A stretch of DNA of 64,000 nt from Mixta theicola. GTDB taxonomy: Bacteria > Pseudomonadota > Gammaproteobacteria > Enterobacterales > Enterobacteriaceae. Both the position numbers and the translations under genes were made by a program. Below the pieces are notes generated by a model. That model did not search any database. It was not told where the DNA came from and saw only the letters and a program-made list of their open reading frames with translations. Location of the stretch: positions 1-64,000 of the forward strand of contig NZ_NWUO01000012.1 in the NCBI RefSeq assembly GCF_002895925.1, written 5' to 3'. Positions within the stretch are counted from its first letter, which is position 1; each line of letters begins with the position of its first letter. Shown here one piece after another: positions 1 to 8,739 of the stretch.

Positions 1-7
1 CAGAATT

Positions 8-127
8 TGCCTGGCGGCGAGAGCGCGGTGGTCCCACCTGACCCCATGCCGAACTCAGAAGTGAAACGCCGCAGCGCCGATGGTAGTGTGGGGCTTCCCC
101 ATGCGAGAGTAGGGAACTGCCAGGCAT
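8..127 (+). rRNA. rrf: 5S ribosomal RNA
   Basis: A 120-nt sequence nearly identical to enterobacterial 5S rRNA, from the usual TGCCTGGCGG start to the matching CTGCCAGGCAT end, which pair to form the closing helix. It is a structural RNA of the large ribosomal subunit. The first seven bases of the window would be the 23S-5S spacer. The downstream neighbours mobB/mobA are also next to rrnA in E. coli, so this is probably the end of the rrnA equivalent. Confidence 0.97.
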
Positions 128-141
128 TAAATAAACGACGG

Positions 142-168
142 AGCCTCAGCGAAAGCTGGGGCTTTTTC
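142..168 (+). terminator. Rho-independent terminator of the rRNA operon
   Basis: A perfect 9-bp stem (AGCCTCAGC / GCTGGGGCT, one G-U pair) closed by a GAAA loop and followed by TTTT. It lies 14 bases after the 5S gene and ends the rRNA transcript before the convergent mobB gene. Confidence 0.9.
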
Positions 169-205
169 GTGTCTGGCGTTTGGCGTCGGCGCCCGTCAGA
201 CCTCC

Positions 206-712
206 TCAGGAACGATCTTTCAGCCATTGCACAATAAAATTCGCAATCTGTGGCGGATCGTTCAGGTTTAACAGTGGTACAGAAACGTCAAATGAACGAT
301 CGCTGGCTACGGCGATAACGTGCTCATCCAATAATATTTTTATTTCTTCTTCGCTACGATCGCGACATAAAACAATGCGCGGGATTGGCTCATCTTTAAA
401 TCCCTCCACCAGAATGAGATCCAACGAACGTGCATCCATTCGGCTTATCAGGAAATTAAAATCTATCGCCTCGTTATCGGGGGTTTCAGTCATTAACGCC
501 CAGCGCTGCTGACTGGCGACTAATACCTGATCGGCTCCCGCTTTGCGTAATTCATAACTATCTTTGCCTGGTATATCCACATCCATATCATGATGAGTAT
601 GCTTAATCAGCCCTGGACGTACTCCTTGCTCTTTTAATAAAGGGATAAGCTGCTTAAGCAGGGTGGTTTTCCCGGTTCCGCTCCAGGCGGCGATGGCCAG
701 TATGGGCAACAT
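206..712 (-). CDS. mobB: Molybdopterin-guanine dinucleotide biosynthesis adaptor MobB
   Basis: 168-aa GTP-binding adaptor that assists MobA in attaching GMP to molybdopterin to give the bis-MGD cofactor of enzymes such as nitrate reductase. A P-loop is visible near the N-terminus (AAWSGTGKTTLLKQ, about residues 8-21), followed by the MobB-type segment with HTHHDMDVD around residue 40. The start lies one base from the mobA stop codon, so the two genes form a tight operon and are probably translationally coupled. Length agrees with the E. coli protein. Confidence 0.94.
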   Translation of the reverse strand: MLPILAIAAWSGTGKTTLLKQLIPLLKEQGVRPGLIKHTHHDMDVDIPGKDSYELRKAGADQVLVASQQRWALMTETPDNEAIDFNFLISRMDARSLDLILVEGFKDEPIPRIVLCRDRSEEEIKILLDEHVIAVASDRSFDVSVPLLNLNDPPQIANFIVQWLKDRS

Positions 713-1300
713 TCAGCTATTCCTCTCATAACGCGCTAATTCTTCCGGCGTATTGATATTAACGAAGGCTTGCTCGTCATCATTAAACAGCACCGCATGG
801 CCGCCAACCTGTTGTAAAAAATACATCACCCTGCGTTCGCCGCTAGCCAGATAAAGAGCCAGTTCCGGCATGATCTGACGATGAATTAATGCCAGCGCGG
901 GATGGTCGCGTTCATGCGAGCGAACCCAAACCGCAGGCGCCTGCCGCTTTTGCTGCCAGAGACGCATAACGTAATCATTGGGGATAAACGGGGTATCACA
1001 GGCGGAAAAGGCGAGCCACGGGCTATCAATTTGCTGAAACGCGCTCAGCATACCGGCAAGCGGTCCGGGATAATCAGGCAATACATCATTGATGGTTCGC
1101 AGTTTGCTCTGTTGATAAAGCGTCAGGTTACGGTTTGCGCTAATGCTTACATCCTGTACCTGCGGAGCCAGCCGCTGCCAGACATGCTGCCATAAGGGTT
1201 TTCCCTGCAGCAGTAGCTGTGCTTTATCTTGCCCACCCATACGGCTACTACGCCCTCCGGCCAGAATAACGCCGGATATTATTTCCCGCTGTTCGCTCAC
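713..1300 (-). CDS. mobA: Molybdenum cofactor guanylyltransferase MobA
   Basis: 195-aa nucleotidyltransferase that transfers GMP from GTP to Mo-molybdopterin. The family signature LAGGRSSRMGGQDKA is near residues 13-27, and a DxP-type motif (SACDTPFIP) near residue 100 would bind metal and substrate. It is the first gene of the mobAB pair, transcribed away from yihD. Length fits the family. The protein is cytoplasmic. Confidence 0.95.
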   Translation of the reverse strand: MSEQREIISGVILAGGRSSRMGGQDKAQLLLQGKPLWQHVWQRLAPQVQDVSISANRNLTLYQQSKLRTINDVLPDYPGPLAGMLSAFQQIDSPWLAFSACDTPFIPNDYVMRLWQQKRQAPAVWVRSHERDHPALALIHRQIMPELALYLASGERRVMYFLQQVGGHAVLFNDDEQAFVNINTPEELARYERNS

Positions 1301-1373
1301 GCTTAAGCCCTCTCTTTTATTGTGGGAATATCCCTGCTAACGTAGTAGCCCGTGCATCATTATGGATAATGTT

Positions 1374-1643
1374 ATGAAATACCATCGACTAAATGAACTA
1401 CTGGAACTGCTGCAGCCGGCCTGGCAAAGCGAGCCGGATCTTAATCTGCTGCAATTTTTGCAAAAACTGGCGGAAGAGTCAGGTTTCGATGGCCCGTTGT
1501 CTACGTTAACCGATGATATTCTGATCTATCACCTGAAAATGCGAGGTGCAGATAAGCAGGAAGCGATTCCCGGCATTAAAAAAGATTATGAAGAAGATTT
1601 CAAAACGGCGCTGCTGCGCGCGCGCGGCATAATTAAAGATTAA
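1374..1643 (+). CDS. yihD: YihD family protein of unknown function
   Basis: 89-aa acidic soluble protein matching E. coli YihD over its whole length; the segments [19 protein letters not shown] and [11 protein letters not shown] are strongly conserved. An in-frame ATG at 1362 would give 93 aa, but the ATG at 1374 gives the usual 89 aa and has a GGA seven bases upstream, so 1374 is preferred. In E. coli it lies upstream of srkA and dsbA, as here. Its molecular function is not established. Confidence 0.9.
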   Translation: MKYHRLNELLELLQPAWQSEPDLNLLQFLQKLAEESGFDGPLSTLTDDILIYHLKMRGADKQEAIPGIKKDYEEDFKTALLRARGIIKD

Positions 1644-1717
1644 TCCTCCACGTCTTCTATCGTGCTGACCGATTAGTGTTATTCTTACCCGCTTCTGGCA
1701 CTGAGCAGAGATGCACG

Positions 1718-2704
1718 ATGGAAAATACCGCCTTTCACTTTCACACCCTCAATCCCGATACCATTGTTGATGCACTCTGGGATACCGGCTTGCGCGTCGA
1801 TTCCGGGCTGACCGCGCTTAACAGCTACGAAAACCGAGTCTATCAGTTCTCCGATGAGGAGCGGCGGCGCTATGTGGTTAAATTCTATCGTCCGCAGCGC
1901 TGGAGTCGTGCACAGATTGAAGAAGAGCATCAGTTTGCGCTGGAGCTCCAGCAGGATGAGGTGCCGCTTGCTGCGCCGCTGATGCTCAACGGCAGCACAT
2001 TACATCAGCATGATGGCTTCTGGTTTGCCGTATTTCCCAGCCTTGGTGGGCGGCAGTACGAAACGGATAATGACGATCAGCTTGAGAGCGTAGGGCGTAT
2101 TCTGGGACGCATTCATCAAACCGGTGAGCGAAGGCTGTTTACGGCACGCCCTGAGATTGGGCTACAGGAATATATCGAGGAGCCGGCGCAAATCCTGCGA
2201 CAGTGCCGGCTGGTTCCTTCTGCGCTGCAGGATGAATTAAATGCAGGCATTTCGGAGCTAAGCAAAACCTTACAGGCGTGTTGGCATACCAACTGGACGC
2301 CGCTACGCCTGCATGGCGACTGTCATCCAGGCAATATCCTGTGGCGTGACGGGCCGCTTTTCGTTGATTTAGACGATGCGCGTAATGGGCCTGCGATTCA
2401 GGATCTCTGGATGTTGATAAGCGGCGATCGTCAGCAGCAGCGTATCCAGTGGGATATTTTGCTGGAGGCGTATAACGAATACAAAAACTTTAATATTAAT
2501 GAATTGTCATTAATTGAACCTTTACGCGCTATGCGCATGGTTTATTATCTGGCGTGGATTGTTCGTCGCTGGCAGGATCCTGCTTTTCCGCGGAGCTTTC
2601 CGTGGATGACGGAAGAAGATTTCTGGCGCAGACAAATTGCGTCCTTCAAAGAGCAAAATACCTTATTACAGCAACCGCCGCTGCGGTTAATGCCTGAATA
2701 TTGA
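1718..2704 (+). CDS. srkA: Stress response kinase A (SrkA/YihE)
   Basis: 328-aa eukaryotic-like Ser/Thr kinase of the aminoglycoside phosphotransferase fold, reported in E. coli to counter stress-induced cell death. The catalytic loop HGDCHPGNILW and the metal-binding segment FVDLDDARNGP are clear. An upstream start at 1676 is possible in frame, but the ATG at 1718 (MENTAFHFHTL) matches the E. coli N-terminus. dsbA begins 26 bases after its stop. In E. coli the two genes share a Cpx-responsive promoter, so co-transcription is likely here. Confidence 0.94.
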   Translation: MENTAFHFHTLNPDTIVDALWDTGLRVDSGLTALNSYENRVYQFSDEERRRYVVKFYRPQRWSRAQIEEEHQFALELQQDEVPLAAPLMLNGSTLHQHDGFWFAVFPSLGGRQYETDNDDQLESVGRILGRIHQTGERRLFTARPEIGLQEYIEEPAQILRQCRLVPSALQDELNAGISELSKTLQACWHTNWTPLRLHGDCHPGNILWRDGPLFVDLDDARNGPAIQDLWMLISGDRQQQRIQWDILLEAYNEYKNFNINELSLIEPLRAMRMVYYLAWIVRRWQDPAFPRSFPWMTEEDFWRRQIASFKEQNTLLQQPPLRLMPEY

Positions 2705-2730
2705 TGTTTGATTAAGGAGAGAGTCTCAAA

Positions 2731-3360
2731 ATGAAAAAATTATGGCTTGCGCTGGTAGGTCTCGTACTGGCGTTCAGTGCCTCAGCTGCGCAGTTCACCG
2801 ATGGTCAGCAGTACGTTACGCTGGATAAGCCGGTAGCCGGTAAGCCCCAGGTAATGGAGTTTTTCTCCTTTTTCTGTCCTCACTGCTATCAGTTTGAGGA
2901 GATTTATCACGTTGGCGACGCCGTAAAGAAAACGCTACCGGAAGGCGTTAAAGTAACTAAATATCACGTTGATTTCCTTGGCGGCGACCTGGGTCCAATC
3001 GTGACGCACGCCTGGGCGGTAGCGATGGCGCTGGGCGTCGAAGATCGGGTCACTGCGCCTATCTTTGATGGTATCCAGAAAACGCAAACCATCACCGATC
3101 CTGCCAGCCTGAAAGACGCCTTTGTGAAAGCGGCTGGCATTAAGCCGGAAGATTATGATGCTGCCTGGAACAGCTTTGCGGTAAAAGCGCTGGTTGCGCA
3201 GCAGCAGAAAGCGGCAGCGGATGTTGATTTGCGCGGTGTACCGGCAATGTTTGTTAATGGCAAATATATGGTTAACAACGGCGGTCTGGATACCAGCTCA
3301 ATGGATAATTTCGTTCAGCAATATGCCAACGTCGTAAAATTCCTTATCGAAAAGCAGTAA
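2731..3360 (+). CDS. dsbA: Thiol:disulfide interchange protein DsbA
   Basis: 209-aa periplasmic oxidase that introduces disulfide bonds into exported proteins and is re-oxidised by DsbB. A Sec signal peptide is visible (residues 1-19, ending ASA). The active site CPHC is at residues 49-52 and the cis-proline loop RGVPAMF is near residue 170. A good Shine-Dalgarno (AAGGAGAG) precedes the ATG, and a strong terminator follows 16 bases after the stop. Length is one residue more than in E. coli. Confidence 0.97.
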   Translation: MKKLWLALVGLVLAFSASAAQFTDGQQYVTLDKPVAGKPQVMEFFSFFCPHCYQFEEIYHVGDAVKKTLPEGVKVTKYHVDFLGGDLGPIVTHAWAVAMALGVEDRVTAPIFDGIQKTQTITDPASLKDAFVKAAGIKPEDYDAAWNSFAVKALVAQQQKAAADVDLRGVPAMFVNGKYMVNNGGLDTSSMDNFVQQYANVVKFLIEKQ

Positions 3361-3376
3361 AAACGATCTAAAAAAG

Positions 3377-3402
3377 ACGCCGGGTTATCCCGGCGTTTTT
3401 TT
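3377..3402 (+). terminator. Rho-independent terminator after dsbA
   Basis: An 8-bp perfect GC-rich stem (ACGCCGGG / CCCGGCGT) with a TTAT loop and a run of seven T residues. It ends the srkA-dsbA transcript. Confidence 0.92.
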
Positions 3403-3490
3403 ATACATGCAGTATACTTTCCCTCAATGTTTGCTGAAAAAATAAGCAGGAAGGGGCGGGTGCTTCCGGGGCTAAATTAATAAGGATTTA

Positions 3491-3509
3491 GCGATCAAAA
3501 AAAGATCGC
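3491..3509. repeat. GATC-containing inverted repeat upstream of polA
   Basis: GCGATC-A7-GATCGC forms a perfect 6-bp dyad. It begins a cluster of five Dam-methylation sites (GATC at 3493, 3504, 3530, 3557 and 3569) within 80 bp. Such density is unusual for intergenic DNA and suggests SeqA/Dam influence on the polA control region; that role is inference. Confidence 0.6.
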
Positions 3510-3607
3510 GGATATTTATATCCACATTTGATCTATTTTGACTTTGCCGATGGTACGATCGTTTACTTGATCCAACACATTGATTAAAAAAGAGTAATTT
3601 TAAGCTG

Positions 3608-3636
3608 GTATTGTATATTTACGTAAATAACAATAC
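3608..3636. promoter_or_regulatory. 29-bp near-perfect palindrome in the polA upstream region
   Basis: The arms GTATTGT and ACAATAC flank a perfect 14-bp palindrome centred on TTTACGTAAA, with a single unpaired A at 3615. In the 436-bp gene-free stretch from 3361 to 3796 it is the longest dyad seen, and it lies between the GATC cluster and a perfect DnaA box. It could be a dimeric regulator operator. I cannot name the protein. Confidence 0.55.
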
Positions 3637-3658
3637 GTTAGCATTTTTGCACACAAAG

Positions 3659-3667
3659 TTATCCACA
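3659..3667 (+). promoter_or_regulatory. DnaA box upstream of polA
   Basis: A perfect match to the high-affinity DnaA box TTATCCACA, 130 bp before the polA start. Two one-mismatch relatives lie nearby in the same orientation (ATATCCACA at 3518-3526, TTGTCCACA at 3737-3745). DnaA stimulation of polA has been reported in E. coli, so a direct role is plausible. No polA core promoter could be assigned with confidence. Confidence 0.6.
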
Positions 3668-3796
3668 GACAGCAGGCCAAATATCTATTATTGTTTTCTG
3701 AGCCATCCCTAAACTTCCGCCCAGGTTATTTCATATTTGTCCACATCATGTGGCATCCTTATGCCATACCAACGATCATCCTGGAACGTGTAACTT

Positions 3797-6583
3797 ATGG
3801 CTCAAATCGCAGAAAACCCTTTGATTCTGGTAGATGGATCTTCCTACCTTTATCGCGCTTACCATGCTTTTCCGCCACTCACCAACAGTGCTGGAGAACC
3901 AACCGGAGCGATGTACGGCGTACTGAATATGCTGCGTAGTTTGCTGCTGCAGTATCAACCGAGCCATGTTGCTGTGGTCTTCGATGCGAAGGGCAAAACG
4001 TTCCGTGACGAACTATTTGAGTACTATAAATCTCACCGTCCGCCAATGCCGGACGATCTTCGTGCGCAAATCGAGCCTTTGCATAATATGGTTCGTGCGA
4101 TGGGCTTGCCGCTGTTGGCGGTATCTGGCGTAGAGGCTGACGATGTTATCGGCACGCTGGCTCTACAGGCGGAGAAGCAGGGACGTGCGGTATTAATCAG
4201 TACCGGTGATAAAGATATGGCGCAGCTGGTTACGCCGAATATCACGCTTATCAATACGATGAACAACGCGATACTTGGGCCGGATGAGGTAAAAGAGAAG
4301 TTCGGTGTTCCGCCTGAGCTGATTATTGATTTTCTGGCCCTGATGGGCGACTCATCCGATAATATTCCGGGCGTACCGGGCATCGGTGAAAAAACCGCGC
4401 AGGCGCTGCTGCAGGGATTAGGCAGCATTACAACGCTGTATGAAAACCTGGATAAAATCGCCGATCTCAGCTTCCGTGGCGCAAAAACGATGGCGGCTAA
4501 GCTGGAGCAGAATAAAGAAGTTGCGCTGCTTTCCTATCAGTTAGCGACGATCAAAACGGATGTAGAGCTTGATATTGGCTGTGAACAGCTGACCGTTAAC
4601 GAGCCGGATAGAGAAACGCTGCTTGGCTTGTTCCGCCATTATGAGTTCCGCCGCTGGATTACCGATCTGCAAGAGGGTAAATGGTTGCAGGGTCGGAAAA
4701 ATAATCGCGGCGCGCAAAAGGCGCTGGCAGAAGAGGCGGCACCGCAGCCGGAAAGCGTCAGCGTGCTTTCTTCGGATGGCTACGTCACGATCCTTGATCA
4801 GCAAACGTTCGACAGCTGGCTGGATAAGCTGAAACAGAACTCACTCTTTGCCTTCGATCTGGAAACGGATTCGCTGGATACCTTAACCGCCAATATTATC
4901 GGTTTATCCTTTGCCGTAACGCCAGGCGAAGCCGCCTATCTGCCGGTTGCGCATGATTATCTGGACGCCCCCGATCAGCTGGATCGTAATGCGGTACTGG
5001 CACAGCTGAAACCGCTGCTGGAAGATAAAAGCGTATTGAAGGTGGGTCAAAACCTTAAGTTCGATCGTAGCGTCCTGAAAAACTATGACATCGAGCTGGC
5101 CGGGATTAAATTCGATACCATGCTCGAATCCTATATGCTGAATACCGTTGTAGGTAAGCACGATATGGATAGCCTGGCAGCGCGCTGGCTCAACCACAAA
5201 ACGGTCACCTTTACTGAAATCGCCGGGAAAGGAAAAAACCAGCTGACCTTCAACCAGATCGCGCTGGAACAGGCGGCGCACTATGCGGCGGAAGATGCGG
5301 ACGTCACGCTGCAGCTGCATTTAAAAATGTGGCCGGAGCTGGAAAAAGAGGCGGGGCCGAGAAAGGTATTTGAAGAGATCGAAATGCCGCTGCTAACGGT
5401 GATCTCGCGTATCGAGCGTAACGGCGTATTAATCGATCGGCACATTCTGGCTAAGCATTCGCAGGAGCTAACCGCTCGCCTGAAAGAGCTGGAAGAAAAA
5501 GCGCACGAACTGGCGGGCGAACCATTCAACCTCTCCTCAACTAAACAGCTGCAAACTATTCTGTTTGAGAAACAGGGCATCAAGCCCACCAGGAAAACGC
5601 CCGGCGGCGCGCCATCGACCAGTGAAGAAGTGTTGGCGGAACTGGCGCTGGATTATCCGTTGCCCAAAGTTATTCTGGAGCATCGCGGGCTCTCCAAGCT
5701 GAAATCAACCTATACCGATAAGCTGCCGCAGATGATTAATCCGCGTACGGGGCGGGTGCATACTTCTTATCAACAGGCGGTGACGGCAACAGGCCGTCTT
5801 TCCTCTACCGATCCAAACCTGCAGAATATTCCGGTGCGTAACGACGAGGGTCGGCGTATTCGTCAGGCCTTTATCGCGCCTGCGGGCTGCCGTATCGTCG
5901 CGGCTGACTATTCACAGATCGAGCTGCGCATCATGGCGCATCTGTCTCAGGATAAAGGGCTGCTGGCCGCCTTTGCGGAAGGTCAGGATATTCACCGGGC
6001 CACGGCCGCAGAAGTATTTGGCGTCAGCGTTGATAAAGTTACCAACGAGCAGCGCCGCAGCGCGAAGGCGATCAACTTCGGTTTGATTTACGGTATGAGC
6101 GCATTTGGCCTGTCCCGACAGCTGAATATTGGTGCGGGCGAGGCGAAAGTGTATATGGACCGCTATTTTGAGCGCTATCCGGGCGTGCTGAAGTATATGG
6201 AAAACACGCGTCAGCAGGCTTCTGAGCAGGGCTATGTCGCTACGCTGGATGGACGTCGGCTGTGGCTGCCAGATATTAAATCCGCCAACGCGATTCGTCG
6301 TAAAGCGGCAGAACGCGCGGCGATTAACGCACCGATGCAGGGCACGGCGGCAGATATTATCAAACGGGCAATGATTGACGTCGATGCCTGGCTGCAGGAG
6401 CCCGATGCGCCGCAGGTCACTATGATTATGCAGGTTCACGATGAACTGGTGTTTGAAATCAGGGAGCAGGACGTGGAAAAGGCCAGCGTGAAAATCCGTC
6501 AGCTAATGGAAAACAGCATGAAACTGGATGTCCCGTTGCGCGTAGATATTGGCGTGGGTGATAACTGGGATCAGGCGCACTAA
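3797..6583 (+). CDS. polA: DNA polymerase I
   Basis: 928-aa three-domain repair and lagging-strand polymerase, the same length as in E. coli. Residues 1 to about 290 are the 5'-3' flap exonuclease ([15 protein letters not shown] at the N-terminus, acidic [13 protein letters not shown] later). The middle domain is the 3'-5' proofreading exonuclease with the [10 protein letters not shown] motif. The C-terminal third is the family A polymerase with [14 protein letters not shown], the O-helix [14 protein letters not shown] and QVHDELVFE. It stands alone as a transcription unit, with Spot 42 downstream as in E. coli. yihF and yihG, which separate dsbA from polA in E. coli, are absent. Confidence 0.98.
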   Translation: MAQIAENPLILVDGSSYLYRAYHAFPPLTNSAGEPTGAMYGVLNMLRSLLLQYQPSHVAVVFDAKGKTFRDELFEYYKSHRPPMPDDLRAQIEPLHNMVRAMGLPLLAVSGVEADDVIGTLALQAEKQGRAVLISTGDKDMAQLVTPNITLINTMNNAILGPDEVKEKFGVPPELIIDFLALMGDSSDNIPGVPGIGEKTAQALLQGLGSITTLYENLDKIADLSFRGAKTMAAKLEQNKEVALLSYQLATIKTDVELDIGCEQLTVNEPDRETLLGLFRHYEFRRWITDLQEGKWLQGRKNNRGAQKALAEEAAPQPESVSVLSSDGYVTILDQQTFDSWLDKLKQNSLFAFDLETDSLDTLTANIIGLSFAVTPGEAAYLPVAHDYLDAPDQLDRNAVLAQLKPLLEDKSVLKVGQNLKFDRSVLKNYDIELAGIKFDTMLESYMLNTVVGKHDMDSLAARWLNHKTVTFTEIAGKGKNQLTFNQIALEQAAHYAAEDADVTLQLHLKMWPELEKEAGPRKVFEEIEMPLLTVISRIERNGVLIDRHILAKHSQELTARLKELEEKAHELAGEPFNLSSTKQLQTILFEKQGIKPTRKTPGGAPSTSEEVLAELALDYPLPKVILEHRGLSKLKSTYTDKLPQMINPRTGRVHTSYQQAVTATGRLSSTDPNLQNIPVRNDEGRRIRQAFIAPAGCRIVAADYSQIELRIMAHLSQDKGLLAAFAEGQDIHRATAAEVFGVSVDKVTNEQRRSAKAINFGLIYGMSAFGLSRQLNIGAGEAKVYMDRYFERYPGVLKYMENTRQQASEQGYVATLDGRRLWLPDIKSANAIRRKAAERAAINAPMQGTAADIIKRAMIDVDAWLQEPDAPQVTMIMQVHDELVFEIREQDVEKASVKIRQLMENSMKLDVPLRVDIGVGDNWDQAH

Positions 6584-6723
6584 GCGTGTGGCGACGGGCT
6601 GGTGTTTTGGCGTAACGACGGCGCCAGTGGCCTGGCCCGTTTGCGCCATGCCGTTTGCTTAAATGCTAACGCTATGGCGCTTAAACACTTTTTTGGTAAT
6701 TAAGCTACATATATGCGCTGTTT

Positions 6724-6740
6724 ATGTGACGGCTGTTAAG
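6724..6740 (+). promoter_or_regulatory. Candidate CRP site upstream of spf
   Basis: The sequence has one good half (TGTGA) and a degenerate second half (TTAAG) separated by six bases, and lies about 85 bp upstream of the Spot 42 start. E. coli spf is repressed by CRP-cAMP through a similar site. The weak right half makes the call tentative. Confidence 0.4.
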
Positions 6741-6781
6741 AAAAAACGTCTGTTTTATGAAAATTAACTACAAAAAATCCT

Positions 6782-6809
6782 TTGTCGGTCAGAAAAAATC
6801 AGGTAAAGT
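6782..6809 (+). promoter_or_regulatory. spf promoter
   Basis: A -35 box TTGTCG (6782-6787) and a -10 box TAAAGT (6804-6809), 16 bp apart, with the conserved 5' end of Spot 42 seven to eight bases downstream. Confidence 0.6.
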
Positions 6810-6816
6810 TTACGGC

Positions 6817-6925
6817 GTAGGGTACAGAGGTAAGATGTTCTATCTTTCAGACCTTTTACTTCACGTAATCGGATTTGGCTGAATATTAGCCGCCCCAGTC
6901 ATTTTGTGACTGGGGCGTTTTTTAT
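6817..6925 (+). ncRNA. spf: Spot 42 small regulatory RNA
   Basis: About 109 nt, nearly identical to E. coli Spot 42, including the 5' segment GTAGGGTACAGAGGTAAGA, the unstructured target-pairing regions and the 3' terminator. It is an Hfq-dependent sRNA that represses genes for secondary carbon sources (for example galK and transporters) when glucose is present. It sits between polA and engB, the same position as in E. coli. The terminator (6892-6916 plus T tract) has one changed loop relative to E. coli. Confidence 0.95.
6892..6923 (+). terminator. Rho-independent terminator of Spot 42
   Basis: A perfect 10-bp stem GCCCCAGTCA / TGACTGGGGC with a TTTTG loop, followed by G and a run of six T residues. 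It forms the 3' end of the sRNA. Confidence 0.93.
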
Positions 6926-6973
6926 TGGGCGCTCGATAAAATGGATGCGTAATCCGCTACGCATCCGTGAGGG

Positions 6974-7606
6974 TTATTCCCCATCTTCTGATAACGGCGC
7001 CTCATCCTGTGCGCTAAACCAGCTATCCAGCTTCAGCCGCAGTTTATCGACGCCAATTTTCTTCAGAGAAGAGAAAAGCTCTACCTGCACATCGCCCATA
7101 AAAGCCAGCGACGCTTCGCGCACCATATTCAGCTGACTTTTACGTGCGCCTGATGCCAGCTTATCGGCTTTGGTTAACAGTACCAGAACCGGTATTTGGC
7201 TCTGCACCGCCCATTCAATCATTTGCTGATCGAGATCTTTAAGCGGATGACGAATATCCATCAGCACCACCAGGCCTTTCAGGCACTCGCGTTTCTGCAA
7301 ATATTCACCCAGCGCACGCTGCCATTTACGCTTCATCTCTTCCGGGACTTCAGCGTATCCATAACCCGGTAAATCGACCAGACGTATGCCTTCAGCAACC
7401 TGAAACAGGTTAATCAGCTGCGTACGGCCGGGCGTTTTACTGGTGCGCGCCAGGCTTTTTTGGTTAGTCAGCGTATTAAGGGCGCTGGATTTACCCGCAT
7501 TAGAGCGGCCTGCAAATGCCACTTCAATCCCTACATCAGCCGGAAGGTGACGAATATCGGGGGCGCTGGTAACAAAATGGGTGACGTGATAATTCCAGCC
7601 AGACAA
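6974..7606 (-). CDS. engB: Ribosome biogenesis GTP-binding protein EngB (YsxC/YihA)
   Basis: 210-aa essential GTPase involved in large-subunit assembly. G1 [12 protein letters not shown]3 DLPGYGYA and G4 TKADKL are present. An ATG at 7630 is in frame, but the TTG at 7606 is preferred: it is preceded by a clear AGGAG with 8-base spacing, and [11 protein letters not shown] aligns residue for residue with the E. coli N-terminus, giving the same 210-aa length. The gene faces Spot 42. Confidence 0.93.
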   Translation of the reverse strand: MSGWNYHVTHFVTSAPDIRHLPADVGIEVAFAGRSNAGKSSALNTLTNQKSLARTSKTPGRTQLINLFQVAEGIRLVDLPGYGYAEVPEEMKRKWQRALGEYLQKRECLKGLVVLMDIRHPLKDLDQQMIEWAVQSQIPVLVLLTKADKLASGARKSQLNMVREASLAFMGDVQVELFSSLKKIGVDKLRLKLDSWFSAQDEAPLSEDGE

Positions 7607-7699
7607 AATAGTGACTCCTGGAGAGTTCATTGAGTTGAATGGCGTGATTATACCCTTAAAGCGCGCAAAGCGCTTCCTGGTACGGTTGACTAAAAAATT

Positions 7700-7715
7700 T
7701 GTAAGATATTTGCCA
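7700..7715 (+). promoter_or_regulatory. Possible UvrY (GacA-type) half-site upstream of csrC
   Basis: TGTAAGATATTTGCCA matches the left half TGTAAGA of the UvrY/GacA box but has a degenerate right half. It lies about 160 bp upstream of the predicted CsrC start, where BarA-UvrY control would be expected. The surrounding 7690-7850 stretch is AT-rich and shows no gene. Confidence 0.35.
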
Positions 7716-7829
7716 TAATTATTGCCAGTTATTGACGCTTTTAAGCGCCTTACAGATAGATATAATTATATAATTCAATTAGTTAAATAAATGACAATAA
7801 AAAACAGCATAAGAAATTATTTAGATACC

Positions 7830-7857
7830 TTGTTAGTTTTCCTTATTCGTCTAAAGT
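7830..7857 (+). promoter_or_regulatory. csrC promoter
   Basis: A -35 box TTGTTA (7830-7835) and a -10 box TAAAGT (7852-7857), 16 bp apart. They place the 5' end of CsrC near 7863. Confidence 0.5.
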
Positions 7858-7862
7858 AATTC

Positions 7863-8100
7863 ACAGAGTTTGGATGGCTCACTTCAGGATGAAGCGCTCA
7901 GGGATTAGTCAGGAAAACGCAGAGCTGGGAACAGGACAAGGTGCGTCGGAATGCGCCGTCACGGAAAAGGAAACGCTCAGGATGAGAGCGTAATGCACAC
8001 GGAAAAACCGGGACGTTGACTGCTATAGGGATATAAAGGAAGGTTGTCCTTCTACGGAAGGTACGAAAAAAGGCGACAGGGTGACCTGCCGCCTTTTTTC
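7863..8100 (+). ncRNA. csrC: CsrC regulatory RNA (CsrA-sequestering)
   Basis: About 238 nt between engB and yihI, the csrC locus of E. coli. The transcript carries roughly 15 GGA motifs, many as CAGGA or ACGGA in predicted loops, which is the signature of RNAs that bind and titrate CsrA. It ends in the CsrC-type terminator AAAAAAGGCGACAGG...GCCGCCTTTTTTC. By sequestering CsrA it would relieve repression of glycogen synthesis and biofilm genes. Primary sequence differs from E. coli outside the motifs, as usual for this RNA. The 5' end is inferred from the promoter. Confidence 0.88.
8066..8099 (+). terminator. Rho-independent terminator of CsrC
   Basis: Stem GGCGACAGG / CCTGCCGCC (one mismatch) flanked by A6 and T6, with a GTGA loop. 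Confidence 0.88.
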
Positions 8101-8165
8101 TTTGTGCGCTTTCTGCTAGATTCCGCCGCAATTCTATACTAAAGAAAAACCCCGGATAAAAGATC

Positions 8166-8675
8166 ATGAAACCTGCACGTAAGCCACAAAATAGCGCGGC
8201 GCCAAAAGTGAAACGCAAATCGCACGAAGATAAAAATCAGGAAGCGCGCGATCGTAAGCGCGATAAAAAGCGCCGCGGCCATGCAGCAGGTAGTCGCGCT
8301 AACCCCGTCATGCCGCAGAACGGCAAAAATAGCGCGGCTAAAGAAAAAGATCCGCGTATCGGCAGTAAAAAACCGGTGCCGTTATTAAAAGAAGGCGTAG
8401 CGGTCGCGAAGCCGATCAAAAAAGCACCCGTTGAGCAGAAGCCCTTAATGGAGCCGACAGATGAACTGGCGATGCTGGAAAATGATGAGCGCCTTGACGG
8501 GCTGCTGGATCGCCTGGAAAACGGCGAAGTCTTGTCGGCAGAAGATCAGGCGTGGCTCGATCAGACGCTGGATCGTATTGATGTTCTGATGGAGCAGCTC
8601 GGTATTGGCCTCGATGATGACGAAGAAGATGAAGCAGATGAAGATATGTATCGTCTGTTAAAAGGCGAGAAATAA
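8166..8675 (+). CDS. yihI: Der GTPase-activating protein YihI
   Basis: 169-aa protein that in E. coli stimulates GTP hydrolysis by the ribosome assembly GTPase Der (EngA). The N-terminal half is very basic and low complexity (lysine/arginine rich with KRDKKRRGHAAGSR). The C-terminal half is acidic, with DERLDGLLDRLENGE and a run of aspartate and glutamate (DDDEEDEADED). This bipartite charge pattern and the position between csrC and hemN match the family. Confidence 0.93.
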   Translation: MKPARKPQNSAAPKVKRKSHEDKNQEARDRKRDKKRRGHAAGSRANPVMPQNGKNSAAKEKDPRIGSKKPVPLLKEGVAVAKPIKKAPVEQKPLMEPTDELAMLENDERLDGLLDRLENGEVLSAEDQAWLDQTLDRIDVLMEQLGIGLDDDEEDEADEDMYRLLKGEK

Positions 8676-8739
8676 GCTCGCTGGCTTAAATTGACGGGAA
8701 CGGGCGCAGGCTTCTCTCCCGTCAGTTGGGTATTCGATT

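Noticed and set aside
3361-3796. Possible replication origin
   Set aside because: DnaA box and GATC sites recall oriC, but there is no full array of boxes, no AT-rich 13-mer set, and the enterobacterial oriC lies by mnmG/mioC, which are not here.
3691-3939. 82-codon plus-strand frame before polA
   Set aside because: Overlaps the polA 5' end out of frame; no Shine-Dalgarno; the interval holds regulatory elements.
7898-8218. 106-codon minus-strand frame overlapping csrC
   Set aside because: Lies across a recognised sRNA and the yihI start; no homology.
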